NCBI RefSeq assembly: GCF_918698095.1
Contig: NZ_CAKKLY010000024.1
Coordinates: forward strand, 1-64,000
DNA length: 64,000 nucleotides
Source: Arthrobacter sp. Bi83
GTDB lineage: Bacteria; Actinomycetota; Actinomycetes; Actinomycetales; Micrococcaceae
Reading direction: 5' to 3'
The translations under genes were made by a program, and so were the position numbers. Positions 17,233 through 25,315 of this stretch are shown piece after piece. The stretch's first letter is position 1, and the number at the start of each line of letters is the position of its first letter. The notes beneath the pieces were generated by a model. That model saw only the letters and a list, made by a program, of their open reading frames with translations, did not search any database and was not told the DNA's origin.

Positions 17233-18508
17233 TGCGGCCTCCAAGCCTTCTGATCGGAGCTTCGCCGTCATTTGCCCGCCAGTCATCCGGCAACAGATGG
17301 TCGAGGACGTCGTCAACAGTCACGGCGCCCACCAGCCGGCCGGCCTGGTTGACCACCGGAAGGGAGTTCAAGTTGTAGGTTGCAAGCGTGCGTGCCACTT
17401 CGCTGATGTGGGCCTGGTCCGAGAGCGGCTCGAGGTTCTTGTCCACCAGATTGCCGAGCGGTTCGAACGGCGGGAAGCGCAGCAGCTGCTGGATGTGGAC
17501 GACGCCCAGGAAGCGGCCGGTGGGGGTTTCCAGCGGGGGCCGGGCAATGAAGATGGAGGATGCCAGGGCAGGCGACAGCTCTTCGCGGCGGACGTGGGCG
17601 AGTGCCTCTGCCACCGTGGCCTCGGGCGGCAGGATGACAGGAACGGGGGTCATGAGGCCGCCGGCCGTGTCCTCGTCGTATTCGAGCAGGCGCCGGACGT
17701 CTTCTGCGCCTTCCGGTTCCATCAGCTGCAGCAGCTCCTCAGCCTGGGCGGTCGGGAGCTCGCCGAGGAGGTCGGCGGCGTCGTCGGGATCCATTTCCTC
17801 CAGGACGTCGGCGGCCCGCTGGACGTCGAGGGCGGAGAGGATCTCCACCTGGTCGTCTTCCGGCAGTTCCTGCAGGACGTCGGCGAGGCGTTCGTCCTGC
17901 AGCTCGCTGGCCACTTCGAACCGCCGCTTGTCGCTCATCTCCTGCAAGGCCTCGGCGAAGTCGGCGGGCTTGAGGTCCTCGTGGTTGGCAACGAACTGGG
18001 TTGCAGCCTGGGGCTCCGTCTTGGCGCCCTGGTGGGCGTCCGCCCAGTCGATGATCATGGTTTCGTTCCTCCGGAGCCGGCTGAGGGGGGCCAGGGAATG
18101 GCCGCGGCGGACGAACAGTTTGCTGACGAACCAGTCACCCGAGCGGTGCTGGTCCATCGCAATGTCCTCGATCGTGGCGTCGCCGCTGCCGTCGCGAAGG
18201 GTGACGCGGCGGTCGAACATCTCCGCAACCACGAGGGTCTCTGCACCCCGCTGTTCGAAGCGGCGAAGGTTGACCAGCCCGGTGCAGATGACCTGCGTCT
18301 GGTCGATGGACGTAATGCGGGTCATGGGAACGAAGACGCGCTTCTTGCCCGGGACTTCGACGACGATGCCCACCACGTGCGGGGCGCCGCGGGTTCCGCG
18401 TGAGAGCACCACGACGTCGCGCAGCCGCCCCAGACGGTCGCCCAGCGGGTCGAAGACGTCCAGTCCCAGGAGGCGCGCAACAAACACGCGCGATAGATGT
18501 GTGCTCAC
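17225..18508 (-). CDS. MgtE N-terminal/CBS domain protein with PRC-barrel-like start
   Basis: A 427-residue soluble protein. The N-terminal ~80 residues resemble a PRC-barrel (LDVFDPLGDRLGRLRDVVVL). The middle has the MgtE intracellular N-domain superhelix (LADVLQELPEDDQVEILSAL, DAADLLGELPTAQAEELL), followed by two CBS motifs at about 280-410 ending VTVDDVLDHLLPDDWR. The MgtE membrane domain is missing, so it is not itself a magnesium channel. It may be a magnesium or nucleotide sensor or regulator. The GTG start is exactly six bases after TAGCCT. First gene of the CBS-DUF1003-mrp operon. Confidence 0.88.
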   Translation of the reverse strand: MSTHLSRVFVARLLGLDVFDPLGDRLGRLRDVVVLSRGTRGAPHVVGIVVEVPGKKRVFVPMTRITSIDQTQVICTGLVNLRRFEQRGAETLVVAEMFDRRVTLRDGSGDATIEDIAMDQHRSGDWFVSKLFVRRGHSLAPLSRLRRNETMIIDWADAHQGAKTEPQAATQFVANHEDLKPADFAEALQEMSDKRRFEVASELQDERLADVLQELPEDDQVEILSALDVQRAADVLEEMDPDDAADLLGELPTAQAEELLQLMEPEGAEDVRRLLEYDEDTAGGLMTPVPVILPPEATVAEALAHVRREELSPALASSIFIARPPLETPTGRFLGVVHIQQLLRFPPFEPLGNLVDKNLEPLSDQAHISEVARTLATYNLNSLPVVNQAGRLVGAVTVDDVLDHLLPDDWRANDGEAPIRRLGGRIG

Positions 18509-18514
18509 CTCTAC

Positions 18515-18520
18515 AGGCTA
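18515..18520 (-). promoter_or_regulatory. Putative -10 box, leaderless CBS-protein promoter
   Basis: On the minus strand TAGCCT ends six bases before the GTG at 18508. This supports that GTG and a leaderless operon mRNA. Confidence 0.5.
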
Positions 18521-18572
18521 CCGAGTCTGCTCACTTTTAGCTGAATTTCAGCCCGCGCACATCCTTATGGGC

Positions 18573-18578
18573 AAGAAT
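18573..18578 (+). promoter_or_regulatory. Putative -10 box, stress-protein promoter
   Basis: AAGAAT ends six bases before the ATG at 18585. It is a weaker match (no T at position 1) but has the same spacing as the other leaderless genes here, and it supports MSNIFGAPKAG as the start. Confidence 0.35.
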
Positions 18579-18584
18579 GGGTGT

Positions 18585-19586
18585 ATGTCAAACATTTTTG
18601 GTGCTCCCAAGGCTGGTGTCCCCAACGGCTCCGACGAGTCCCGGACTGTCCCCACCGGGGATACCGTCGGCCGCTATACCTCCTACCTGGACGCCCAAAA
18701 GGCTGTCGACTACCTGGCGGACCAGCAGTTCCCGGTGCACATGGTGTCCATCGTCGGCAACGAGCTCAAGATGGTGGAGCGGGTGACAGGCCGGCTCAGC
18801 TACCCGCGGGTGGCATTGTCGGGTGCACTGAGCGGCATGTGGTTCGGCCTCTTCGTCGGCGTCATGCTCTCCTTCTTCACACCGGCCGGCGGAACGTTCT
18901 CCATCATCAGTTCGGTCCTGATGGGCGCCGCTTTCTTCATGCTCTTCGGCATCGTCACGTACGCGATGCAGCGGGGCAAGCGTGACTTCACGTCCACCAG
19001 CCAGGTGTTGGCCAGCAACTACGACGTCGTGGTGTCCTTCGAAGCCGCCCACGAGGCGCGCCGGCTGCTGCAGCAGCTGCCTATGACACCGTCCGACGCC
19101 ACCGCCGGCGCTGCGCCGTCGAGCTACACTGCGCCGCCGAGCGACACCCAGCGTGAGTACCAGAACGAGCCTTTCCAGCAGCCCGGCCAGCCCCAGCAGC
19201 CCGGCCAGCCTCCGCAGTCCGGCCAGCAGGGCCCCTACCAGGGCCAGGCGCCCCAGCGGCCGGCCGGCTGGAACGACCCCTACGGCCAGCGGACGCAGGA
19301 TGCCCAGGGGCATGACCTCCAGGACTCCCAAACTCGGGGTTCCCAGGCTCCCGGTGCCCAGGCGCACGGCGCACCGGTTGCACCCCAGTATGGGGCCGTC
19401 GAGGGCCGGCAGGGCCAGCATAGCCAAGCCCCGGAAGCCGCCGAAACCCCGGACGCCGCGCTGCGCGCCGGCCAGCGGCCTGCGGCTGTCCGCTACCCTG
19501 ACCTGCCTGACGGCCGCCCGCAGTACGGCGTGCGCGTGAACGATGCCAACCAGCCGGCGCAAAGCAAGGACGAGCCGCAGCGTTAG
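18585..19586 (+). CDS. YflT-type general stress protein with Pro/Gln-rich tail
   Basis: The 333-residue protein has an N-terminal general-stress (YflT/GSP17M) domain (YTSYLDAQKAVDYLADQQF, about residues 28-46). Two membrane helices follow at about 85-135 (SGMWFGLFVGVMLSFFTP and IISSVLMGAAFFMLFGIVTYAM). The C-terminal half is low-complexity, rich in Gln, Pro, Gly and Ala, with QQPGQP repeated. The frame is open far upstream across the divergent CBS gene, but the family start is MSNIF. A homologue occurs next to the mgtE-like gene in related actinobacteria, as I recall. Function unknown. Confidence 0.82.
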   Translation: MSNIFGAPKAGVPNGSDESRTVPTGDTVGRYTSYLDAQKAVDYLADQQFPVHMVSIVGNELKMVERVTGRLSYPRVALSGALSGMWFGLFVGVMLSFFTPAGGTFSIISSVLMGAAFFMLFGIVTYAMQRGKRDFTSTSQVLASNYDVVVSFEAAHEARRLLQQLPMTPSDATAGAAPSSYTAPPSDTQREYQNEPFQQPGQPQQPGQPPQSGQQGPYQGQAPQRPAGWNDPYGQRTQDAQGHDLQDSQTRGSQAPGAQAHGAPVAPQYGAVEGRQGQHSQAPEAAETPDAALRAGQRPAAVRYPDLPDGRPQYGVRVNDANQPAQSKDEPQR

Positions 19587-19614
19587 CGACAGGCGAGCCC
19601 CACAGGTGAGACGG

Positions 19615-19660
19615 AAAGGGAGGGCCACCGGAGAAATCCGGTTGCCCTCCCTTTTTCTTG
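19615..19660 (+). terminator. Intrinsic terminator after stress protein
   Basis: Two 17-base arms (AAAGGGAGGGCCACCGG and its near-complement, one mismatch) with an AGAAAT loop are followed by TTCTTG. A strong rho-independent terminator. Confidence 0.85.
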
Positions 19661-19712
19661 TAGAGGCTTGCCTCGTTTGTAGAGGCTGGACTCCCGCAAG
19701 AGCCCGCTCCGG

Positions 19713-21293
19713 TTAACCCTTGCCGTTGACTTCCTGCCAGATGCCAGCCATCCAGGCTTCGACGTCGTCGGCCGTGCGGGGGAGCGCGGCGCTGAGGTTG
19801 ACGGGGCCGTCGGCGGTCATCAGGATGTCGTCCTCGATGCGGACGCCGATCCCGCGGTACTCCTCGGGGATGCCGATGTCCTCATTCTTGAAGTACAGGC
19901 CAGGTTCGATGGTGAAGATCATGCCTTCGGCCAGCACGCCGTCCAGGTAGAGCTCCCGCTTGGCCTGCGCGCAGTCGTGGACGTCCAGGCCCAGGTGGTG
20001 GCTGGTGCCGTGCGGCATCCAGCGGCGGTGCTGCTGCCCCTCGTCGCTGATTGCTTCCTCGACCGGTACGGGAAGGAGGCCCCATTCGGCAAGCCGTTCC
20101 GCGAGGACGGTGGTGGCGGCAGTGTGGATGTCCCGGAACTTCGTGCCGATCTGCGCGGCCGCAAATCCGGCGTCGGCGGCGTCCAGCACGGCCTCGTAGA
20201 CCTTGCGCTGGACATCGGAGAAGGTGCCGTTGGCCGGCAGCGTGCGGGTGATGTCTGCTGTGTAGAGGGAGTCGGCCTCCACGCCGGCGTCCAGCAGCAG
20301 GAGTTCCCCTGCGTTGATTTTGCCGGTGTTCCGGGTCCAGTGCAGCACGGTGGCGTTGTTGCCGGAGGCTGCAATAGTGTCGTAGCCGAGTTCGTTGCCT
20401 TCTTCCCGGGCGCGGGCGAAGAAGGCACCCTCCACCACGCGCTCACCGCGGAAGTGGGTCAGGGCACGGGGCAGCGCCTTGACCACTTCAGCAAAGCCTT
20501 CCACCGTGGCGGCCACGGCGATCTGCATCTGCTCGACTTCCCACTCATCCTTGGTCAGGCGGAGCTCGGAAAGGGCTTCGGACAGCTTCTCGTCGAGGGC
20601 GTCCAGCACGCCGAGGTCCAGGTTGTCAGGGTCCTTGGCGGTGTTGTAGCGGGCAGTGTCCACGAGAGCGTCAATGTTCTCGTCGACCTTGCGCACCAGG
20701 CGGATCGAAATGCCGCCGATTTCAGGGGCGCCAACATTCTTGGTGATGGCCGTCTCGAGTTCGTCGATATGGGCCGCCGGGAGGCCGAGGCGTGCCTCGA
20801 ACTCTGCCAGCGTGGGGCGGGCGCCGATCCAGAACTCACCGGACCGCGAGTCGGCGTAGAACTGCTCGGTGTCCCGTCCGGCCAGCGGGCGGAAGTAGAG
20901 AGTCGCACGGTGATTGCCGCCGTCGTCCCCGGTGCCGTCCTCGACGGGCTCGAAAATGAGCACCGCGTCGGGCTCATGGTCCAGGCCCAGCCCCGTCAGG
21001 TGTGCGAAGCCGGAGTGCGGCCGGAAGCGGTAGTCGCAATCGTTGGAGCGGACCTTCAGGGGACCGGCGGGCACTACCAGGCGTTCACCGTTGAACTGGT
21101 CGGAGATGGCCCTGCGCCTTCTCGCTGCGTGGCCTGCCACGGCGTCGCGCGCGGGGGTCACCTGCGGAGACGGCGCCCAGTTGCTGGCCATGAATGCCTT
21201 GAAAGCCTCGGAACTGGGCCGCTGCGAGCGGTTGTTGACCCGCTCTTCGAGAGGCTGGGAAGCGGAGTTTTGGGTGTTTTCTGCGTCGTTCAC
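19713..21293 (-). CDS. pepP: Xaa-Pro aminopeptidase (M24 family)
   Basis: A 526-residue cytoplasmic metallopeptidase that removes N-terminal residues preceding proline. An N-terminal aminopeptidase-P domain (FRPHSGFAHLTGL) leads into the pita-bread catalytic domain. Metal ligands are visible in LLLDAGVEADSLYTADITRT (two Asp), MPHGTSHHLGLDVHD (His), FTIEPGLYF (Glu) and GIGVRIEDDI (Glu). Length matches the long actinobacterial PepP. The start is a GTG six bases after GACTAT. It diverges from the PHP gene. Confidence 0.93.
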   Translation of the reverse strand: MNDAENTQNSASQPLEERVNNRSQRPSSEAFKAFMASNWAPSPQVTPARDAVAGHAARRRRAISDQFNGERLVVPAGPLKVRSNDCDYRFRPHSGFAHLTGLGLDHEPDAVLIFEPVEDGTGDDGGNHRATLYFRPLAGRDTEQFYADSRSGEFWIGARPTLAEFEARLGLPAAHIDELETAITKNVGAPEIGGISIRLVRKVDENIDALVDTARYNTAKDPDNLDLGVLDALDEKLSEALSELRLTKDEWEVEQMQIAVAATVEGFAEVVKALPRALTHFRGERVVEGAFFARAREEGNELGYDTIAASGNNATVLHWTRNTGKINAGELLLLDAGVEADSLYTADITRTLPANGTFSDVQRKVYEAVLDAADAGFAAAQIGTKFRDIHTAATTVLAERLAEWGLLPVPVEEAISDEGQQHRRWMPHGTSHHLGLDVHDCAQAKRELYLDGVLAEGMIFTIEPGLYFKNEDIGIPEEYRGIGVRIEDDILMTADGPVNLSAALPRTADDVEAWMAGIWQEVNGKG

Positions 21294-21299
21294 CGTCCC

Positions 21300-21305
21300 A
21301 TAGTC
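21300..21305 (-). promoter_or_regulatory. Putative -10 box, pepP promoter
   Basis: The minus-strand hexamer GACTAT ends six bases before the pepP GTG at 21293, the same geometry as other leaderless candidates in the window. The nearby upstream ATG (21302) meets a stop after three codons and is not a start. Confidence 0.4.
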
Positions 21306-21383
21306 TCACCAGCCGTGCGGCTTAGGCCAACACCGAACCCGAAGCGGCACCGGCCCGTCCGGCCGTATCAGCCGGGCATCTAC

Positions 21384-21389
21384 TAGGCT
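21384..21389 (+). promoter_or_regulatory. Putative -10 box, leaderless PHP-gene promoter
   Basis: TAGGCT ends six bases before the GTG at 21396. No Shine-Dalgarno sequence fits in the gap. Confidence 0.5.
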
Positions 21390-21395
21390 GGGCTA

Positions 21396-22241
21396 GTGAG
21401 GATAGATCTGCACGCCCACTCAAACATCTCCGACGGCACGGAGCCGCCGGCCGCTGTCATGGCAGCCGCGGCGGCAGCGGGGCTGGACGTCATTGCCCTG
21501 ACGGACCATGACTCCACGGACGGCTGGGACGAAGCCTCGCGGGCGGCGCTCGAAAACGGGGTGGCACTGGTGCCTGGCATGGAGATTTCCTGCCGCACGG
21601 AAGAGGGGATCAGCGTCCACCTGCTCAGCTACCTGCACGACCCGGCCCACCCGGGCTTGCTCGAAGAGATCACCAAGGCCAAGGACGCGCGCCTCACACG
21701 GGCCGAACGCATGGTCACTCTATTGGCCGAGGACTACCCGCTGAGCTGGGACGACGTGATCCACCATGTGGCGCCGGGGGCAACCCTTGGACGGCCGCAC
21801 ATCGCCGACGCGCTGGTGGCCGCCGGCGTGGTGGCGGACCGCACTGAAGCGTTCACCTCGATCCTGACCTCGCATTCGCGGTACTTCGTGCAGCACTATG
21901 CGCCGGCTCCCGCGCTCGCCGTCGAACTTGTCCGTTCAGCCGGCGGCGTCCCGGTCTTTGCCCATCCGGTGGCGTCCGCCCGCGGACGCGTGGTGGGGGA
22001 GCGCACCTACCGGGAAATGATCGACGCCGGACTGGCGGGACTTGAGATCGATCACCGGGACAACACCGAAGCGGGCCGCGAGTTCCTGCGCGGCCTCGCC
22101 GCCAGGCACGGCCTGCTCATTACGGGATCGTCGGACTATCACGGCACGGGAAAGCCCAACCTGCTGGGCGAAAATCTGACGGCGCCCGAGGCGTTTGCCC
22201 GGATCGAAGAGCTCGGCACCGGCAGCGCGGTCATCCGCTGA
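21396..22241 (+). CDS. PHP-domain metal-dependent phosphoesterase
   Basis: A 281-residue protein of the PHP superfamily (YciV/TrpH-like). Metal-binding motifs are LHAHSNISDGT (first motif, residues 4-14), ALTDHDSTDGWDEA (about 36-49), MEISC, FAHPVASARGR and GSSDYHGTGKPN near the C terminus. Relatives hydrolyse 3',5'-nucleoside bisphosphates or short RNA ends. Cytoplasmic. The GTG start is set by the preceding TAGGCT and by the first metal motif lying immediately after it. It ends 65 bases before the convergent methyltransferase. Confidence 0.9.
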   Translation: MRIDLHAHSNISDGTEPPAAVMAAAAAAGLDVIALTDHDSTDGWDEASRAALENGVALVPGMEISCRTEEGISVHLLSYLHDPAHPGLLEEITKAKDARLTRAERMVTLLAEDYPLSWDDVIHHVAPGATLGRPHIADALVAAGVVADRTEAFTSILTSHSRYFVQHYAPAPALAVELVRSAGGVPVFAHPVASARGRVVGERTYREMIDAGLAGLEIDHRDNTEAGREFLRGLAARHGLLITGSSDYHGTGKPNLLGENLTAPEAFARIEELGTGSAVIR

Positions 22242-22306
22242 CCGCCGTTCCCAACTAACTCGCAGTGGTGGCCGTTTTCAGCCCTCAAAACAACAGTAAG
22301 TGCGAG

Positions 22307-23179
22307 TCACTCGGGCGGGTAGGAGGCGAACTCGGCATGCGCGCCCAGGCGCTTGGCCATGACGTCGATGGCCGGCTGGTTCTGATCCACGCACACAAAT
22401 CTGCGGCCCAGCTTGGCGGCCACGGCGCCGAGCGTCCCGGATCCTGCGAAGAAGTCCAGGCACCAGTCGCCCGGGCGGCTTGAGGCGGCAACAACCCGCC
22501 GCACCAGGCCTTCAGGCTTCTGCGTGGGGTAGCCGGTCTTCTCTTTTCCCGTAGGGGAGACGATCGTGTGCCACCAGACATCCGTGGGCAACTTGCCGAG
22601 CTCACGCTTCGCCGGCGTCACCAGCCCAGGCGCCATGTATGGCTCCCGGTCCACTTCGGCGCTGTTGAAGTGGTATTTGGCCGGGTTTTTCACGTAAACC
22701 AGGATGTTGTCGTGCTTGGTGGGCCAGCGGTACTTGGCGCGCGCCCCGTAGTCGTACGCCCAGATGATCTCGTTGAGGAAGCACTCGCGGCCGAAGATCG
22801 CGTCCAGCATGACCTTGGCGTAATGCACCTCGCGGTAGTCCAGGTGCAGGTAGAGCGTGCCGTCGTCAGCAAGCAGGCGCCATGCCTCAACGAGCCGCGG
22901 TTCCAGAAACGACCAGTAGTCGCTGAACGCATCGTCGTAGCGGTGCAGGGCGCCCTTGATGGTGTCGTAGGAACGGCCTTTGAAGCCGACACGGTCGCCG
23001 TCGCCGCCGGCGTTGAGCACCATTTTGGTTTCCTGGCGCTGCTGGGTCCGTCCCGTGTTGAACGGCGGGTCCACGTAAATGAGTGTGAAGGCGCCGTCCG
23101 GCAGCGTGGGGAGGAAATCCGCGTTGTCCGCGTGTACCACCAGGTTGCTGCCGTCCGGCGCCCAGACAGTTTCAGTCAT
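22307..23179 (-). CDS. Solitary DNA methyltransferase, beta class (N6-A/N4-C)
   Basis: A 290-residue amino-methyltransferase. The catalytic motif comes first (LIYVDPPFNTG, about residue 35) and the SAM-binding FxGxGT motif near the end (DFFAGSGTLGAVAAKLGRRF, about 245), the beta-class order. There is no restriction endonuclease or specificity gene nearby, so it is an orphan. It starts eight bases after the DEAD-box helicase stop codon on the same strand and is probably co-transcribed. Whether it marks adenine or cytosine, and which site, cannot be read; DPPF is compatible with either. Confidence 0.88.
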   Translation of the reverse strand: MTETVWAPDGSNLVVHADNADFLPTLPDGAFTLIYVDPPFNTGRTQQRQETKMVLNAGGDGDRVGFKGRSYDTIKGALHRYDDAFSDYWSFLEPRLVEAWRLLADDGTLYLHLDYREVHYAKVMLDAIFGRECFLNEIIWAYDYGARAKYRWPTKHDNILVYVKNPAKYHFNSAEVDREPYMAPGLVTPAKRELGKLPTDVWWHTIVSPTGKEKTGYPTQKPEGLVRRVVAASSRPGDWCLDFFAGSGTLGAVAAKLGRRFVCVDQNQPAIDVMAKRLGAHAEFASYPPE

Positions 23180-23187
23180 TGAGGCTT

Positions 23188-24921
23188 TTAGGCCTCGGTG
23201 CTGCCCGGCTGTGAGCCGGTTGCCGCGGACTCGCTGCCTGCGACCACTTCGCCGTCGCGGCGGCGGGTGCGCGTGCGGCTGCGACGGGCTCGTGAGGGCT
23301 GCTCGCCGTCCGCTGTCGCGGTTGCGGCGGAAGCCGCTGCGGGTGCGCTACCGGCGTCGGAGGCGGAATCGGTGGAACGACGACGGCGGTCTCCCGAACG
23401 TCCGCCCGTTTCGCCGCCGGTGCGGCGGCTGCCTTCCCTGCTGCCGGAGCGTGCGCCGTCGCGGCCGCCGGAACGGCCGCTTTCGCGTCCGCCGCTTTCG
23501 CGTCCGCCACTGTCCCGTCCGCTGGTGCGGGAGTTCTTCTTGCCGGTCTCTCCCAAGTCCTCCAGGACCTCGGCGTCGACGCCAGCCAGGGTGCGCTTGC
23601 TGCGCGGAAGCCTGCCCTTGGTGCCTTCCGGGATGTCCAGCTCCTCGTACAGGTGCGGCGACGAGGAGTACGTTTCGACGGGCTCCGGAACGCTCAGCCC
23701 CAATGCCTTGTTGATGAGGCCCCAGCGCGGCATGTCGTCCCAGTCCACGAACGTCACGGCGGTGCCCTTGTTGCCGGCGCGGCCGGTGCGGCCCACGCGG
23801 TGCAGATAGATCTTTTCGTCCTCAACACACTGGTAGTTGATGACGTGCGTGACGTCGTCGACGTCGATGCCGCGCGCTGCAACGTCCGTGGCCACAAGGA
23901 CATCCACCTTGTTGTTGCGGAAGGCGCGCAGGGCCTGCTCGCGGGCGCCCTGGCCGAGGTCGCCATGGATGGCGGCCGCGGCGAATCCGCGGTCCACCAG
24001 TTCCTCGGCAACCTTGGCGGCCGTGCGCTTGGTCTTGGTGAAGATGATGGTGCGGCCGCGGCCACGGGCCTGCAGGATGCGGGCCACCACCTCGATCTTG
24101 TCCATGCTGTGGGCACGGTAGATCAGCTGGCGGATGTCGCGCTTGGTGAGGCCCTCGTCGTCCGGGTCGGCCGCGCGGATGTGCGTGGGCTTGGTCATGT
24201 AGCGGCGCGCCATGGCGACGACCGGTCCGGGCATGGTGGCCGAGAACAGCAGGGTCTGGCGGACGGCGGGGGTGCCGGCGATAAGGGTCTCGACGTCCGG
24301 GAGGAAGCCGAGGTCAAGCATTTCGTCGGCCTCGTCAAGGATGACCATCTTGACGTTCTTCAGCACGAGGTGCTTCTGCTTGTAGAGGTCGATGAGGCGG
24401 CCGGGGGTGCCGACGACGACCTCGACGCCCTTCTGCAGCGCCTCGACCTGGGGCTCGTACGCGCGGCCGCCGTAGATCGTGGTGATGCGGGCGTTGCGCT
24501 TGCGGGCGGCGTTCTGCAGATCATTGGCGACCTGGACGGCAAGCTCGCGGGTCGGCACGATCACGAGGGCCTGCGGGGCGCCGGGCGCGGGCAGCGAGTC
24601 ATAGCCGGCGTCGTCCGGTCCGACGACGCGCTGCAGCGCCGGGATGCCGAAGCCGAGGGTCTTGCCGGTGCCGGTCTTGGCCTGGCCGATGATGTCGTGG
24701 CCGCTGAGGGCGACCGGTAGGGTCATGGCCTGGATCGGGAAGGGGTGCGTGATGCCGGCGTCGGCAAGGGACTCCACGATGTCGGCGCGGACGTCGAAGT
24801 CCGCGAAGGTCTTCTCCGCGATCTCGTGCGGCTTTTCGTCCGAGATGATGGTTTCTTCCGGCTCGATGGTCTCGATTCCGGAGTCATCAGAGAGAAGCTG
24901 GTGGGTATGCAATTCACTCAC
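23188..24921 (-). CDS. DEAD-box RNA helicase (RhlE-like)
   Basis: A 577-residue ATP-dependent RNA helicase. Motifs in order: Q motif near FADFDVRADI, FPIQAMTLP, Walker A AKTGTGKTLGFGIPAL (about residue 80), PTRELA, TPGRLID, DEADEMLDLGF (about 200), SATMPG, ARGIDVDDVTHVINY and HRVGRTGRAG. The last ~120 residues form a basic Arg/Gly/Ser-rich tail (repeated GGRESG units) typical of RNA-binding. The GTG start follows AAGGAAA. A mycobacterial rhlE occupies the equivalent position near the tetR-moeZ block, from memory. Confidence 0.93.
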   Translation of the reverse strand: MSELHTHQLLSDDSGIETIEPEETIISDEKPHEIAEKTFADFDVRADIVESLADAGITHPFPIQAMTLPVALSGHDIIGQAKTGTGKTLGFGIPALQRVVGPDDAGYDSLPAPGAPQALVIVPTRELAVQVANDLQNAARKRNARITTIYGGRAYEPQVEALQKGVEVVVGTPGRLIDLYKQKHLVLKNVKMVILDEADEMLDLGFLPDVETLIAGTPAVRQTLLFSATMPGPVVAMARRYMTKPTHIRAADPDDEGLTKRDIRQLIYRAHSMDKIEVVARILQARGRGRTIIFTKTKRTAAKVAEELVDRGFAAAAIHGDLGQGAREQALRAFRNNKVDVLVATDVAARGIDVDDVTHVINYQCVEDEKIYLHRVGRTGRAGNKGTAVTFVDWDDMPRWGLINKALGLSVPEPVETYSSSPHLYEELDIPEGTKGRLPRSKRTLAGVDAEVLEDLGETGKKNSRTSGRDSGGRESGGRESGRSGGRDGARSGSREGSRRTGGETGGRSGDRRRRSTDSASDAGSAPAAASAATATADGEQPSRARRSRTRTRRRDGEVVAGSESAATGSQPGSTEA

Positions 24922-25315
24922 AGTGGAGTTTCCTTATTCATTTGGGCATTGGCGCCGCCTGCTCAACGGCCAGCCGCAAGGGCCGTTCCGGAGCACGCTC
25001 AGGCGCGCAAGCAAATCCAGTGGAAGCCGATCGCGGGCTATCTAAATACTGGCACTGGGGACCAGCGGGTGTGTCTCAAGATCGCGTAGGGGCGGGCTTG
25101 TTGAATTCGAAAATTAAGGAAATCAACGACCGGGCATCCATATCTACCCTTCCAGTCTAACCGGCAAAACCCGTTTCCCTGACGTGCGCGGCGGAGCGCG
25201 GGCAGGAGTAGGGCCAGCAGAGGAGGAAGGCGCAGCGCAGCAGGAAGGCGCATCAGGGCAGGAAGGCGCTGCGTAGCGGCAAGTCAACGCCGAGGCATCA
25301 GCTTCCTGGCCCGAG
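24922..25315. other. Intergenic region upstream of the helicase
   Basis: A 394-base gap between the helicase start and the RNB ribonuclease stop. The helicase-proximal part should hold its promoter and an unusually long leader of the kind seen in cold-inducible helicases; I see no clear hairpin cascade. The distal part carries the 18-base tandem repeats at 25224-25277. Short open frames here look random. Confidence 0.5.
25224..25277. repeat. Three tandem 18-bp direct repeats
   Basis: Three copies of an 18-base unit start at 25224, 25242 and 25260. Each begins AGGAAGGCGC, with the remaining eight bases more variable (AGCGCAGC, ATCAGGGC, TGCGTAGC). The array lies just past the RNB gene's stop codon in non-coding DNA. 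Confidence 0.8.

Noticed and set aside
17388..18584. 400-codon extension upstream of the stress protein
   Set aside because: It runs antisense through the CBS-domain gene; the family start and promoter spacing place the real start at 18585.
19977..21386. 469-codon plus-strand frame
   Set aside because: Shadow of pepP, which has all five metal ligands on the minus strand.
22258..22307. Hairpin-like inverted repeats between the PHP gene and the methyltransferase
   Set aside because: Arms of only 5-7 bases with a 36-base outer loop; too weak to call a terminator.
22307..23179. Restriction-modification system
   Set aside because: Only the methyltransferase is present; neighbours are housekeeping genes with no endonuclease or specificity subunit.
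25224..25277. Possible CRISPR-like array
   Set aside because: The repeats are only 18 bases apart with no true spacers, and there are no cas genes; it is a simple tandem repeat.
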